Positions 1 to 7,323 of a stretch of 17,956 bases of DNA are shown piece after piece (position 1 is the first letter of the stretch; every line of letters begins with the position of its first letter). The stretch lies in assembly GCA_002402125.1 (NCBI GenBank), contig NVVG01000040.1, positions 1 to 17,956 of the forward strand, read 5' to 3'. Below the pieces are notes generated by a model. That model saw only the letters and a list, made by a program, of their open reading frames with translations, was not told where the DNA came from and ran no database searches. The translations under genes were made by a program, and so were the position numbers. The DNA is from Moraxellaceae bacterium (GTDB lineage Bacteria > Pseudomonadota > Gammaproteobacteria > Pseudomonadales > Ketobacteraceae).

Positions 1-34
1 TCATGCGCAAGTTCGAATCCTGCCGGCCCAGCCA
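1..34 (+). tRNA. 3' end of a tRNA, probably tRNA-Gln (partial)
   Basis: Only the T arm, the 3' acceptor strand and an encoded CCA (32-34) are in the window. The T loop TTCGAAT is at 12-18, and the T stem pairs 7-11 with 19-23 apart from one A-C mismatch (10 with 20). The acceptor strand CGGCCCA (24-30) with discriminator G31 implies a U1-A72 pair. That pair is typical of tRNA-Gln, and tRNA-Gln precedes prs in many gammaproteobacteria. The anticodon lies outside the window, so the identity is inferred. Confidence 0.75.
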
Positions 35-82
35 TCTTGCACCACAAAATTAACCAACCCCGCCATAGTAAAGGTACTCCAC

Positions 83-1036
83 GTGTCTAATTTGATCGTA
101 TTTAGTGGTAACGCAATCCCAGAGTTAGCCGCAAAAATCATCGAAAACCTCCATACCCCAAGGGGAAAGGCAGACATAGGCGCCTTTAGTGACGGCGAAA
201 TTGCTGTAGAAATAAATGAAAACGTGCGTGGTGCCGACGTATTTATCATTCAATCCACCTGCGCCCCAACTAACGACAATTTAATGGAGCTTGTGGTAAT
301 GACTGACGCATTGCGTCGCGCATCCGCAGGCCGCATCACGGCAGTAGTCCCCTACTTTGGCTACGCTCGCCAAGATCGCCGAGTACGATCAGCACGCGTC
401 CCTATTACCGCCAAAGTTGTTGCCGACATGCTTACTACCGTTGGCGTAGACAGATTACTTACCGTTGATCTTCATGCAGATCAAATACAGGGCTTTTTTG
501 ACATCCCTGTGGACAACGTTTATGGCTCCCCGGTTATCCTAGACGACATCGTTCGTCAAAATTACGACAATCTGATCGTCGTATCACCCGATGTTGGCGG
601 CGTAGTTCGCGCTCGTGCGGTAGCCAAACAACTCGACGATGCCGACCTTGCCATCATCGACAAGCGCCGCCAAAAAGCCAACGACTCACAGGTAATGCAC
701 CTCATCGGTGAAGTAGCCGGCAGAACCTGCATCCTCGTCGATGACATGGTTGATACCGCCGGCACACTTTGCAAGGCAGCCAACGCATTAAAAGAGAACG
801 GCGCAAAAAAAGTTATCGCTTACTGCACACACCCGGTATTATCCGGCACAGCCATCGACAACATTAACAACTCACAATTAGATGAGCTGATTGTTACCGA
901 TACCGTGCCACTATCTGCCGACGCCGTTAACTGCGCTAAAATTCGATCCCTAAGCCTTGCCCCAATGCTTGCAGAGGCCGTGCGCCGGATCAACAACGAA
1001 GAATCTTTGAGTGCTATGTTTGCCCCAAAAGATTAA
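83..1036 (+). CDS. prs: Ribose-phosphate pyrophosphokinase (PRPP synthetase)
   Basis: This cytoplasmic enzyme transfers pyrophosphate from ATP to ribose 5-phosphate, making PRPP for purine, pyrimidine, histidine, tryptophan and NAD synthesis. The 317-residue product has the normal bacterial length. It shows the N-terminal [13 protein letters not shown] segment, the metal/ATP region [11 protein letters not shown] in the middle, and the PRPP-binding loop DDMVDTAGT at about residues 220-228, the same numbering as the E. coli enzyme. One loop glycine is alanine (A226). The start is GTG at 83, preceded by AAGG at 71-74 with 8 bases between; no competing upstream start fits. It sits between tRNA-Gln and rplY, as in Pseudomonas-like genomes. 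A small hairpin follows it before rplY. Confidence 0.98.
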   Translation: MSNLIVFSGNAIPELAAKIIENLHTPRGKADIGAFSDGEIAVEINENVRGADVFIIQSTCAPTNDNLMELVVMTDALRRASAGRITAVVPYFGYARQDRRVRSARVPITAKVVADMLTTVGVDRLLTVDLHADQIQGFFDIPVDNVYGSPVILDDIVRQNYDNLIVVSPDVGGVVRARAVAKQLDDADLAIIDKRRQKANDSQVMHLIGEVAGRTCILVDDMVDTAGTLCKAANALKENGAKKVIAYCTHPVLSGTAIDNINNSQLDELIVTDTVPLSADAVNCAKIRSLSLAPMLAEAVRRINNEESLSAMFAPKD

Positions 1037-1054
1037 CAAGCACCCAAGAAAACC

Positions 1055-1077
1055 AAAGGCTTGGTCGCAAAGCCTTT
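1055..1077 (+). promoter_or_regulatory. Hairpin in the prs-rplY intergenic leader
   Basis: AAAGGCTT (1055-1062) and AAGCCTTT (1070-1077) form an 8-bp stem around a 7-base loop, 25 bases before the rplY start. Only three T residues follow, so it is a weak intrinsic terminator at best. It may be an attenuator, an RNA processing site or an rplY leader element. The structure is seen directly; the role is inferred. Confidence 0.4.
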
Positions 1078-1102
1078 AAACACACAAAACTGGAGACATA
1101 CA

Positions 1103-1744
1103 ATGTCAAACGCATTCACACTAGAAGCCGAACTACGAAATGACTTAGGGAAAGGTTCGAGCCGCCGCCTACGTCGTCTCGAAGGCAAGGTTCCTGCGGT
1201 TCTTTATGGTACAGACAAAGAACCCACATCCGTATCTTTACGTGCCAACGAGCTGACTAAAGCACTCGAGAATGAAGCCTTTTACTCTCGTATACTTACA
1301 CTAATCGTAGACGGAACAGAAGAGCAAGTGGTACTGAAAGACCTGCAACGCCACCCAGCTAAAGGCTTTGCCTTACACGCCGACTTCTTACGCATAGACA
1401 CCACACACAAGATTCACATGAAAGTACCTCTTCACTTCCTCAATGAAGAAACCTGTGTTGGCGTGAAGAATAATGGCGGCAAGGCCAACCACCTAATGAC
1501 TGATGTTGAAGTTATCTGTCTCGCCAAAGATCTTCCAGAATACCTAGAAGTTGACATGGCAGCGGTTGATGTAGGCGACGTCCTTCACCTTTCAGACATC
1601 GCAGTTCCTGCTGGCGTTGAGATTATCGAGCTTACTCATGGCGATGACCACAACCACCCGGTTGCAACAGTTATCCAACCTCGTGGCGAGAAGGAAGATG
1701 AAGACGCTGCTGACGAAGAACAAACTGACGCACCAGAAGAATAA
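1103..1744 (+). CDS. rplY: 50S ribosomal protein bL25, long CTC form
   Basis: This ribosomal protein binds 5S rRNA in the large subunit. With the ATG at 1103 the product is 213 residues. Its N-terminal half ([17 protein letters not shown] then KVPAVLYG) is the L25 5S-binding domain. The C-terminal half is the CTC/TL5 beta domain, ending in a very acidic tail rich in E and D. This is the long form, unlike the roughly 94-residue E. coli L25. The start is chosen because GGAG (1092-1095) lies 7 bases upstream; an in-frame GTG-like extension to 1061 would run into the upstream hairpin and has no such site. The gene lies between prs and pth, its usual place. Confidence 0.96.
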   Translation: MSNAFTLEAELRNDLGKGSSRRLRRLEGKVPAVLYGTDKEPTSVSLRANELTKALENEAFYSRILTLIVDGTEEQVVLKDLQRHPAKGFALHADFLRIDTTHKIHMKVPLHFLNEETCVGVKNNGGKANHLMTDVEVICLAKDLPEYLEVDMAAVDVGDVLHLSDIAVPAGVEIIELTHGDDHNHPVATVIQPRGEKEDEDAADEEQTDAPEE

Positions 1745-1778
1745 CATTTCAGAAGTACAAAACCAAAGGGCGCCCACA

Positions 1779-2369
1779 TTGAAAGACGGGATCGATCTCA
1801 TTGTTGGCCTGGGAAACCCAGGCCAACAATATGAAAACACTCGACATAATGCGGGCGCCTGGTTTATTGAAAGTATCGCCAGAAAGTATAACGAAACACT
1901 CAAGAACGACCCCAAATACAAAGGGTACACCGGCCGCATTCAAATCCACGGCCAGGACGTTCGCCTCCTAATCCCCTCCACCTTCATGAATTTAAGTGGT
2001 CAGTCTGTTGCACCACTTGCCAAATTCTTCAAGATCCCCCCTGAAAGAATCCTCGTTGCTCACGACGAACTAGATCTCCCCCCCGGCGTAGGAAAACTCA
2101 AACAAGGTGGCGGACACGGTGGACACAATGGATTACGCGATATCATCACCCAGCTTGGCAACAACAAAAACTTTGCTCGCTTGCGCATCGGCATCGGCCA
2201 CCCTGGCAGCAGCGACAAAGTTACCGGCTTTGTTCTAGGAAAAGCACCAACCAAAGAACAACAATTGATAGATGACATCATCGATAAAGCCATTAGCGTA
2301 CTACCAGAACTAGTAACTGGCGACGCCAACAAAGCAATGAATCAACTACACAGCTTCAAAGCCAGCTAA
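1779..2369 (+). CDS. pth: Peptidyl-tRNA hydrolase
   Basis: This cytoplasmic enzyme cleaves peptidyl-tRNAs released from stalled ribosomes, recycling tRNA. The 196-residue product has the family's normal length. Counting from the TTG start, the active-site set is complete: N13 in GLGNPG, H23 in TRHNAG, N71 in FMNLSG and D96 in [10 protein letters not shown]. These correspond to E. coli N10, H20, N68 and D93 with a constant offset of three. The start is TTG at 1779, with AAAGGG at 1765-1770 and an 8-base spacer. The only upstream ATGs in this frame lie inside rplY and would add 54 residues foreign to the family. The gap to rplY is 34 bases, so co-transcription is likely. Confidence 0.96.
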   Translation: MKDGIDLIVGLGNPGQQYENTRHNAGAWFIESIARKYNETLKNDPKYKGYTGRIQIHGQDVRLLIPSTFMNLSGQSVAPLAKFFKIPPERILVAHDELDLPPGVGKLKQGGGHGGHNGLRDIITQLGNNKNFARLRIGIGHPGSSDKVTGFVLGKAPTKEQQLIDDIIDKAISVLPELVTGDANKAMNQLHSFKAS

Positions 2370-2424
2370 CACACTCTGTAGCAAGCAACACCAAACAGCA
2401 ACAAACACTTTTAGGACACAAATA

Positions 2425-3516
2425 ATGGGTATTCAATGCGGCATCGTTGGCCTTCCAAACGTCGGCAAATCGACACTATTTAATGCACTCACCAAAGCCG
2501 GTATCGACGCCGCTAACTTTCCATTTTGCACCATCGAACCCAACACTGGCGTCGTTAGCATCCCCGACGCCCGCCAAGACAACCTGGCCAAAATAGTCAA
2601 ACCAGAACGAGTGGTACCCGCTACCATGGAATTTGTCGATATCGCCGGCCTAGTGGCTGGCGCATCCAAAGGCGAAGGCCTTGGTAACCAATTCCTCGCC
2701 AACATCCGCGAGACCGATGCGATCGCTCACGTGGTGCGCTGTTTTGACGACGAAAATATCATTCACGTTGCCGGCAAAATAAGCCCTCTCGACGACATCG
2801 AAATCATTAACATCGAACTTGCGCTTGCCGACCTAGAGTCAGTAGAAAAAGCTCATCTTAAAGCTGCCAAACAAGCCAAATCCGGCGACAAAGACGCCAT
2901 CAAGAGAAAAACTATCTTAGACAAGATCATCCCGCTGCTGACCGAAGGCCAACCCGCCCGCGCAGCCGACCTTGCCAAAGAGGATCTACTTGAGATTCAA
3001 TTCCTCAACCTGCTTACCCTAAAACCCACCATGTATATCGCCAACGTTGAGGAAGATGGATTTGAAAACAACCCTCACCTGACTTTGGTCGAAGAGCTTG
3101 CTGCCAAAGAAAACGCTCAAGTTGTGGCAATTTGCGCCAAAATCGAGTCCGAGATTGCCGAGCTAGACGATGATGAACGCGACGAGTTCATGGAAGATCT
3201 AGGCATGGAAGAACCCGGCTTGGACCGAGTCATTCGTGCCGGCTACCAACTTCTCGGCCTTCAAACCTACTTTACCGCAGGGGTACAGGAAGTGCGCGCC
3301 TGGACCGTCAAGGTGGGCGCAACAGCCCCGCAAGCGGCAGGGGTTATCCATACCGACTTTGAGAAAGGTTTTATTCGCGCAGAAATAACCTCTTATGACG
3401 ATTTCACCCAATATAACGGTGAACAAGGCGCCAAGGAAGCCGGCAAATGGCGACTCGAAGGTAAAGACTATGTTGTTGCCGATGGCGATGTAATTCATTT
3501 TCGCTTTAACGTGTAA
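2425..3516 (+). CDS. ychF: Redox-regulated ATPase YchF (Obg-like, OLA1 family)
   Basis: This is a ribosome-associated P-loop NTPase linked to translation and oxidative-stress responses; the family prefers ATP to GTP. The 363-residue product shows GLPNVGKST (residues 9-17, P-loop) and [10 protein letters not shown] (72-81, G3). The altered G4 motif is NVEE (207-210) in place of NKxD, which is the family's ATP-specificity hallmark. A charged helical insert lies at about 125-200, and a C-terminal TGS domain runs from about residue 280 to the end. The ATG at 2425 has AGGA at 2413-2416, 8 bases upstream. It follows pth by 55 bases, the standard pth-ychF pair. Confidence 0.97.
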   Translation: MGIQCGIVGLPNVGKSTLFNALTKAGIDAANFPFCTIEPNTGVVSIPDARQDNLAKIVKPERVVPATMEFVDIAGLVAGASKGEGLGNQFLANIRETDAIAHVVRCFDDENIIHVAGKISPLDDIEIINIELALADLESVEKAHLKAAKQAKSGDKDAIKRKTILDKIIPLLTEGQPARAADLAKEDLLEIQFLNLLTLKPTMYIANVEEDGFENNPHLTLVEELAAKENAQVVAICAKIESEIAELDDDERDEFMEDLGMEEPGLDRVIRAGYQLLGLQTYFTAGVQEVRAWTVKVGATAPQAAGVIHTDFEKGFIRAEITSYDDFTQYNGEQGAKEAGKWRLEGKDYVVADGDVIHFRFNV

Positions 3517-3520
3517 AAGC

Positions 3521-3560
3521 TTGACACTGAGGGCGAAGATTGCGAAAATTTGCGCCCTCA
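3521..3560 (+). promoter_or_regulatory. Possible tRNA-Met promoter and overlapping hairpin
   Basis: A perfect -35 box TTGACA is at 3521-3526. The best -10 at a 17-18 base spacing is poor (GAAAAT or AAAATT, 3544-3550), which would put the transcript start about 27 bases before the tRNA. The same stretch can fold: TGAGGGCG (3528-3535) pairs perfectly with CGCCCTCA (3553-3560) around a 17-base loop. It may therefore be the end of the ychF transcript, the tRNA promoter, or both. Confidence 0.35.
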
Positions 3561-3582
3561 AAAGCAGTACCAACTGTATATT

Positions 3583-3659
3583 GGCAAGGTAGCTCAGATG
3601 GTTAGAGCACATGATTCATAATCATGGGGTCGCCGGTTCGATTCCGGCCCTTGCTACCA
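3583..3659 (+). tRNA. tRNA-Met (CAU), elongator type
   Basis: This 77-base cloverleaf has an encoded CCA. The acceptor stem is 3583-3589 with 3649-3655, the D arm GCTC/GAGC is 3592-3608, and the anticodon arm is 3610-3626 with CAT at 3617-3619. The variable loop is 3627-3631, the T arm is 3632-3648, and discriminator A3656 precedes CCA. The anticodon arm and flanking GGGGTC resemble elongator tRNA-Met more than the lysidine-modified tRNA-Ile. The first acceptor pair is a G-U wobble (G3583 with T3655) where elongators usually have G-C. A tRNA-Met directly after ychF is also found in Pseudomonas. Confidence 0.93.
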
Positions 3660-3778
3660 TACCTGTCAAGTATCTCAACATCCTCACGAATTATTTCACC
3701 TCCTCCCCCCCACACCCCTTTACAAAAAAACACATCATGGCCTAAGCTTGTATGATAAATAAACAGGAAGCCATGCAT

Positions 3779-4885
3779 ATGGGCAATATAAAAGTCCTCG
3801 TGGTGGACGATGATCGCGGCCACACCCAACTTATCAGTCACATTCTAAAAGATGAATACGACGTACTGTCGACCCACAGTGGTATCGAGGCAGTCCAGCT
3901 GTTCGAGAAATTCTCGCCCGACCTTGTGTTACTCGATATCAGCATGCCCGACATCGACGGCTACGAAGTATGCAGCGCAATTAAAGCGCAAGACCCCAAT
4001 GATCAAGCTGCAATAATTTTTGTTTCCGGCATGGACTCAACAGAAGAACGCATCAAAGGCTACCAAGCTGGGGCTGACGACTACATCCCCAAACCCTTCC
4101 AACCCATTGAACTCAAAAACAAAATCGCTGCTACCACACGCTACCAACAAACCAAAAAAAACCTAGCATCCAAAGAAGAACTTGCCCGCTCCTCCGCCAT
4201 TGAATCAATGAAGGAAGCCTCGCAATACAGTCAAGTATTAGGGTTTTTAAAAGCGTCATTTACTTGTAACACCCTAAGCGAACTAAGCAACAAAGTCTTT
4301 GAGTCCCTGGACCAATTAGGCTTAAACGGCTGCGCACAAATCCGCTCGCCAGCAGAAACCCTATCACTTCGCCCCAACGACCGCCTTTGCAGCCCCATGG
4401 AAACTGAGCTTTTTGATGTACTTAAGGGGAAAGGCAGGCTTTACGCTTTTGGCCAGCGCATGATGGTCAACGACAATCACGTATCAATACTGATCAAAAA
4501 TATGCCCACCGCCGACGAAGCCAAGGTAGAGCGCCTAAACGATATACTATCCGTTATCATCGAAGGCTTTGAAGCACGATTGATGGATATCGAAAGAAAA
4601 CAAGCAATCGAGTCCGTACTAAATGGATTAACTACAACCATGGAACTGGTACGCAAACAATTCATCAATCATCAACGAGACAACGTCTCCATTATGGATA
4701 GGCTCGTCTTCGACATGGGCACTAAACTGCATGCACTTAAGCTTACCCCCGACCAGGAAGATTTCTTTATCGGGTTAGTGCAAGAATCTATGTCTGAGCT
4801 GGCCAATGTTTGCTATGACGGTAAAGATATCGAAGACGAAATATCCAAAGTAACCACCCTAATCAACCCCTTGTTACGCCATTAA
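3779..4885 (+). CDS. Response regulator with receiver domain and unassigned C-terminal region
   Basis: The N-terminal 120 residues are a CheY-like receiver. The acidic pair is D10/D11 in LVVDDD, the phosphoacceptor is D53 in LLDISMPDIDGY, the switch serine is S83 in FVSGMD, and the lysine is K105 in YIPKPF. The remaining 245 residues match no output domain I recognise: there is no helix-turn-helix, GGDEF, EAL or HD motif. A helical linker (about 121-160) leads to a mixed segment (about 165-270) that could be a divergent GAF fold, then a helical tail. The start at 3779 is chosen because AGGAAG (3765-3770) lies 8 bases upstream; ATGs at 3752 and 3773 are alternatives. No histidine kinase is adjacent. 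The receiver is certain; the output function is unknown. Confidence 0.88.
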   Translation: MGNIKVLVVDDDRGHTQLISHILKDEYDVLSTHSGIEAVQLFEKFSPDLVLLDISMPDIDGYEVCSAIKAQDPNDQAAIIFVSGMDSTEERIKGYQAGADDYIPKPFQPIELKNKIAATTRYQQTKKNLASKEELARSSAIESMKEASQYSQVLGFLKASFTCNTLSELSNKVFESLDQLGLNGCAQIRSPAETLSLRPNDRLCSPMETELFDVLKGKGRLYAFGQRMMVNDNHVSILIKNMPTADEAKVERLNDILSVIIEGFEARLMDIERKQAIESVLNGLTTTMELVRKQFINHQRDNVSIMDRLVFDMGTKLHALKLTPDQEDFFIGLVQESMSELANVCYDGKDIEDEISKVTTLINPLLRH

Positions 4886-4961
4886 TAACCGGTAAAAAAC
4901 AACCGCAACCCTCCCCCACACAAGCCCCACTCACAATCGAAAAAAATGGCGGCAAAAACAA

Positions 4962-4985
4962 AAAGGGCTCCCTAGGGAGCCCTTT
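4962..4985. terminator. Bidirectional intrinsic terminator
   Basis: This is a perfect 24-base palindrome with arms AAAGGGCTCCCT and AGGGAGCCCTTT. It is preceded by an A-rich tract and ends in T residues on both strands. It lies between the convergent response regulator (ending at 4885) and the 77-residue gene (ending at 5005), so it can serve both. Confidence 0.85.
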
Positions 4986-5004
4986 CATATTAAACCTTTA
5001 ACGG

Positions 5005-5238
5005 CTAACCAACCGCCCGCGCTCCAAATTGTAGGGACTGCTCTCTAATCTGAGCCAATAACGTCTGGCGAGCCTCTATCATCGTACGATAAGTCTCAAT
5101 CGTTGACTCTCGAACATGATCAACGTCCACTCGATCCATACATTCAAGCTGATGCTCAATTCGCGCAATATCCTTCTGCACCAAGGTTTCTAGTTTATCC
5201 AAACTATACTGGGAAGCAATGGGCAATTTTTTATCCAT
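5005..5238 (-). CDS. Small helical hypothetical protein (77 aa)
   Basis: I do not recognise this protein. The predicted product is short, charged and probably all helical, with heptad-like spacing in its central part (LETLVQKDIARIEHQLE, then a second helix of similar length). It has a single cysteine, no signal peptide and no membrane segment. The ATG (complement of 5236-5238) has GGA about 9 bases upstream on the minus strand, and a strong terminator lies just past the stop. These points support a real gene. It lies downstream of the DUF1820 gene on the same strand with a 179-base gap, so shared transcription is possible but not shown. Confidence 0.7.
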   Translation of the reverse strand: MDKKLPIASQYSLDKLETLVQKDIARIEHQLECMDRVDVDHVRESTIETYRTMIEARQTLLAQIREQSLQFGARAVG

Positions 5239-5417
5239 GATGAAACATCCGTTTTAAACCAAATAGACACGAATCGTGCATATCAAGTTCCAATAGTCAA
5301 CAATAATCAATACTAACATTGTTGCCCCTGAACCATAATTGATCAAGTTAAAACCGAAAAAAAATGGTCAAACGACACAAAACCCATGACGAACGGGCTT
5401 TGCAGGCTATTTTTTGA

Positions 5418-5756
5418 TCAATTTTTGCTTGGTTTTCTGCCAGAATCAAAATTAAACCCAGGAAATGGCGCAACATTATCGCCCTTTGCGTCAGTCACCT
5501 TACCAACACCCTCCTTTTCTACCTCATCGATGCGGATAATTGAATGCATTGGAATATAAGTGCGCTTAACGCCACTGAACAGCGCCTTTAAACGCTCCTC
5601 TGAAGGGTCAACTACAACCTGCGCCCGCTCACCAAACAAAAACTCCTCCACTTCAATAAAGCCATACATCTCACTCTGAAAAATTTGACGCGCATAGATT
5701 TCAAACACTTCATCCTGATTTAAAAAAATCACACGGAAAATCTGCATATCGCTCAT
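5418..5756 (-). CDS. DUF1820 family protein
   Basis: This 112-residue cytoplasmic protein of unknown function resembles the DUF1820 family of gammaproteobacteria. The family-like core is clear: an N-terminal RVIFLNQDEVFEIYARQIFQS strand-helix segment split by YGFIEVEEFLFGE, then VVDPSEERLKALF and the IPMHSIIRIDEVEKEG stretch. The C-terminal tail after about residue 90 (PFPGFNFDSGRKPSKN) is polar and probably disordered. The minus-strand start has AAGG about 6 bases upstream; a second ATG three codons later is the alternative. It is divergent from ctaG across a 382-base intergenic region. Family assignment is by recognition of the conserved stretches; no function is known to me. Confidence 0.85.
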   Translation of the reverse strand: MSDMQIFRVIFLNQDEVFEIYARQIFQSEMYGFIEVEEFLFGERAQVVVDPSEERLKALFSGVKRTYIPMHSIIRIDEVEKEGVGKVTDAKGDNVAPFPGFNFDSGRKPSKN

Positions 5757-6138
5757 ATCTACCTTACAACCTTTAGAACAGCTAAATCATGCTAGCGCAG
5801 GGCAAATCATTCATCCCACAACTAACAATGACAAAGTGAGCAGTATAAACCTAAATAACCCATGCAAAAACAACCAAAGGCCACAAACCCAAGATAGCTA
5901 ATTCAATTAGCCGGCCATAGCAACCACGCACAAGGACACTCTCAAAAACTTAACAACTTTACCCTTGCATAAGACACCCTCAAAAGTAAATAATCAGCCC
6001 GAATAAATCTGATCGCTGCCTGAAAGCAAACTGGACATGACCGAGCAACTATTACGCAGTCTGAATCAGATTAGTTCAATAAGAGAAAAACCCTAAACCC
6101 GCAACACCAAACACCGCTCGAGCGTAGATGAGAAAGCA
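5757..6138. other. Divergent intergenic region between DUF1820 and ctaG
   Basis: These 382 bases hold no convincing gene and presumably contain the outward promoters of both flanking genes. The clearest structure is a perfect odd palindrome, GCTAATT-C-AATTAGC, at 5897-5911, which looks like a regulator-binding site. A second pair of 8-bp inverted arms, AATCTGAT (6006-6013) and ATCAGATT (6065-6072), is 51 bases apart and may be chance. I could not identify a convincing sigma70 promoter on either strand. Confidence 0.5.
5897..5911. promoter_or_regulatory. Palindrome, possible operator
   Basis: GCTAATT and AATTAGC flank a single central C, giving a 15-base perfect inverted repeat in the divergent DUF1820-ctaG region. 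No T run follows, so it is not a terminator. The regulator is unknown. Confidence 0.35.
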
Positions 6139-6738
6139 ATGATATCCAATTCAAATAAAAGCCCTGCATTAACATCAGAAAAACAACAACTTAGCAAAAA
6201 TAGTAGCATACGCACACTAATCCTAACGAGCTTACTGGTATTTGGCCTAGCCTTTGCGGCACCACCATTATCGCGATTTACCTATGCTGCCACAGACACC
6301 AATCGTTCGCCCACAATCAGCGGGGCAGTGTTAGCACCGGAGATAACAGCTGAAAATACCCCCGACCAGGCCCAACAATCACCACCACGAGACATTACGG
6401 TACAATTTAATGCAACCATTAGAGGTAACGTAGCATGGGAGTTTAGACCCAGTGTTCGCTCTATCGTGGTAAAACCTGGCGAAAGAACAAGAATTAGTTA
6501 TTACGTAAAAAACCATTCTGACAAAAGTGTTGTAACACAATCAATTCCAGCCATCACCCCTTGGCAGGCCACCAAATATTTGAAAAAAATCGAGTGCTTT
6601 TGCTTTGACACCCAAGTATTGCAAGCAGGCGAAGCAAAGGACATGGGGCTGTTATTTGTAATTGACCCGGAGCTACCTGAGGATATAGATACCATTACAC
6701 TGTCCTACACCATAATGGACACCCACCGCACCGAATAG
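6139..6738 (+). CDS. ctaG: Cytochrome c oxidase assembly protein CtaG/Cox11
   Basis: CtaG/Cox11 is an inner-membrane copper chaperone that delivers copper to the CuB site of heme-copper oxidases. The 199-residue product has a 24-residue polar N terminus, one membrane segment (about 25-41), a variable linker (50-85) and the periplasmic Cox11 fold. The fold shows ITVQFNATIRGNVAWEF (86-102), VKPGE (111-115), the copper motif ECFCF (C153, C155), and a C terminus with IDPELPEDIDTITLSYT. Family members normally have a cysteine just after the membrane helix (PLYxxxCxxxG). Here the matching stretch is PLSRFTYAATD, and C153/C155 are the only cysteines. GAGAAAGC precedes the ATG. Normally ctaG sits among oxidase subunit genes; none is in this window. 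The family call is firm, the exact role less so. Confidence 0.88.
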   Translation: MISNSNKSPALTSEKQQLSKNSSIRTLILTSLLVFGLAFAAPPLSRFTYAATDTNRSPTISGAVLAPEITAENTPDQAQQSPPRDITVQFNATIRGNVAWEFRPSVRSIVVKPGERTRISYYVKNHSDKSVVTQSIPAITPWQATKYLKKIECFCFDTQVLQAGEAKDMGLLFVIDPELPEDIDTITLSYTIMDTHRTE

Positions 6739-7323
6739 CATCACTGGTGGCAGCTCACAGCCCTCCACTGACCCCACCCCCCTATAGGTTATACAACTGA
6801 AACAAAATTTAACACATACGAGCCACCGACCATTACCGAGACCTACCGCTGAAATAGCGGGCAATATGGACAGCCTAATATCTGACAATTTCCCCCTGAG
6901 GGCCCACATAAACTTAAAACATCACGATAAAACAGACAGTTACCGCAGTGACTGCCAATACAGGGATGCGCCACGAGCCTAGGCGATGGCTTAATCCGGG
7001 GGCAGACAACATTATTGGCAATTCCAGGGCCAAACCCAACATGCACATAGGTTATGCAATTTAGTGGTTTGTTTTCGCATAATTTGTTCTAATAGCGCAC
7101 CCAGGTTTACACATAAAAATAGACCTGCATCCAATTCGAGCGACAACACGATCAACAAGCGCAGAGAATAACCCTTGCAATGGTTACAACAATATAATAA
7201 TCATACTTTTTGCAATGTTATTAACCTTTGACTTGCTTTAGGCGCGGGCCACAACGTCAATCAACCCGATATAAAATGTCCAAATAGCAATGTCCACATA
7301 GCATAGCGAAAAAATTAATACTT
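6739..7323. other. Gene-free gap between ctaG and ctaA
   Basis: These 585 bases show no credible coding region on either strand. A position where some genomes carry oxidase subunit III or SURF1 genes is empty here, and I see no recognisable remnant of them. Contents: a small hairpin CCGCT/AGCGG at 6846-6860; a 15-base motif ATAGGTTATACAACT (6784-6798) recurring as ATAGGTTATGCAATT (7047-7061); an AT-rich tract at 7190-7225; and a 14-bp tandem repeat at 7275-7302 just before ctaA. The ctaA promoter must lie here but I cannot place it convincingly. Confidence 0.6.
7275..7302 (+). repeat. 14-bp tandem direct repeat upstream of ctaA
   Basis: AATGTCCAAATAGC (7275-7288) is followed directly by AATGTCCACATAGC (7289-7302), with one mismatch. 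It ends 21 bases before the ctaA start codon, so it would fall in the leader or promoter of the ctaAB operon. Confidence 0.6.

Noticed and set aside
1617..1778. N-terminal extension of pth by 54 residues from an ATG inside rplY
   Set aside because: The extra residues are another frame of rplY, do not resemble any Pth N terminus, and the TTG at 1779 has a good ribosome-binding site.
6037..6096. 19-codon reading frame upstream of ctaG
   Set aside because: There is only a weak ribosome-binding site and no conservation evidence; it is too short to support as a leader peptide.
6673..7046. Two minus-strand reading frames over the end of ctaG and the gap
   Set aside because: Their composition is rich in Cys, Gly and Pro without structure, no ribosome-binding site is seen, and they partly shadow ctaG.
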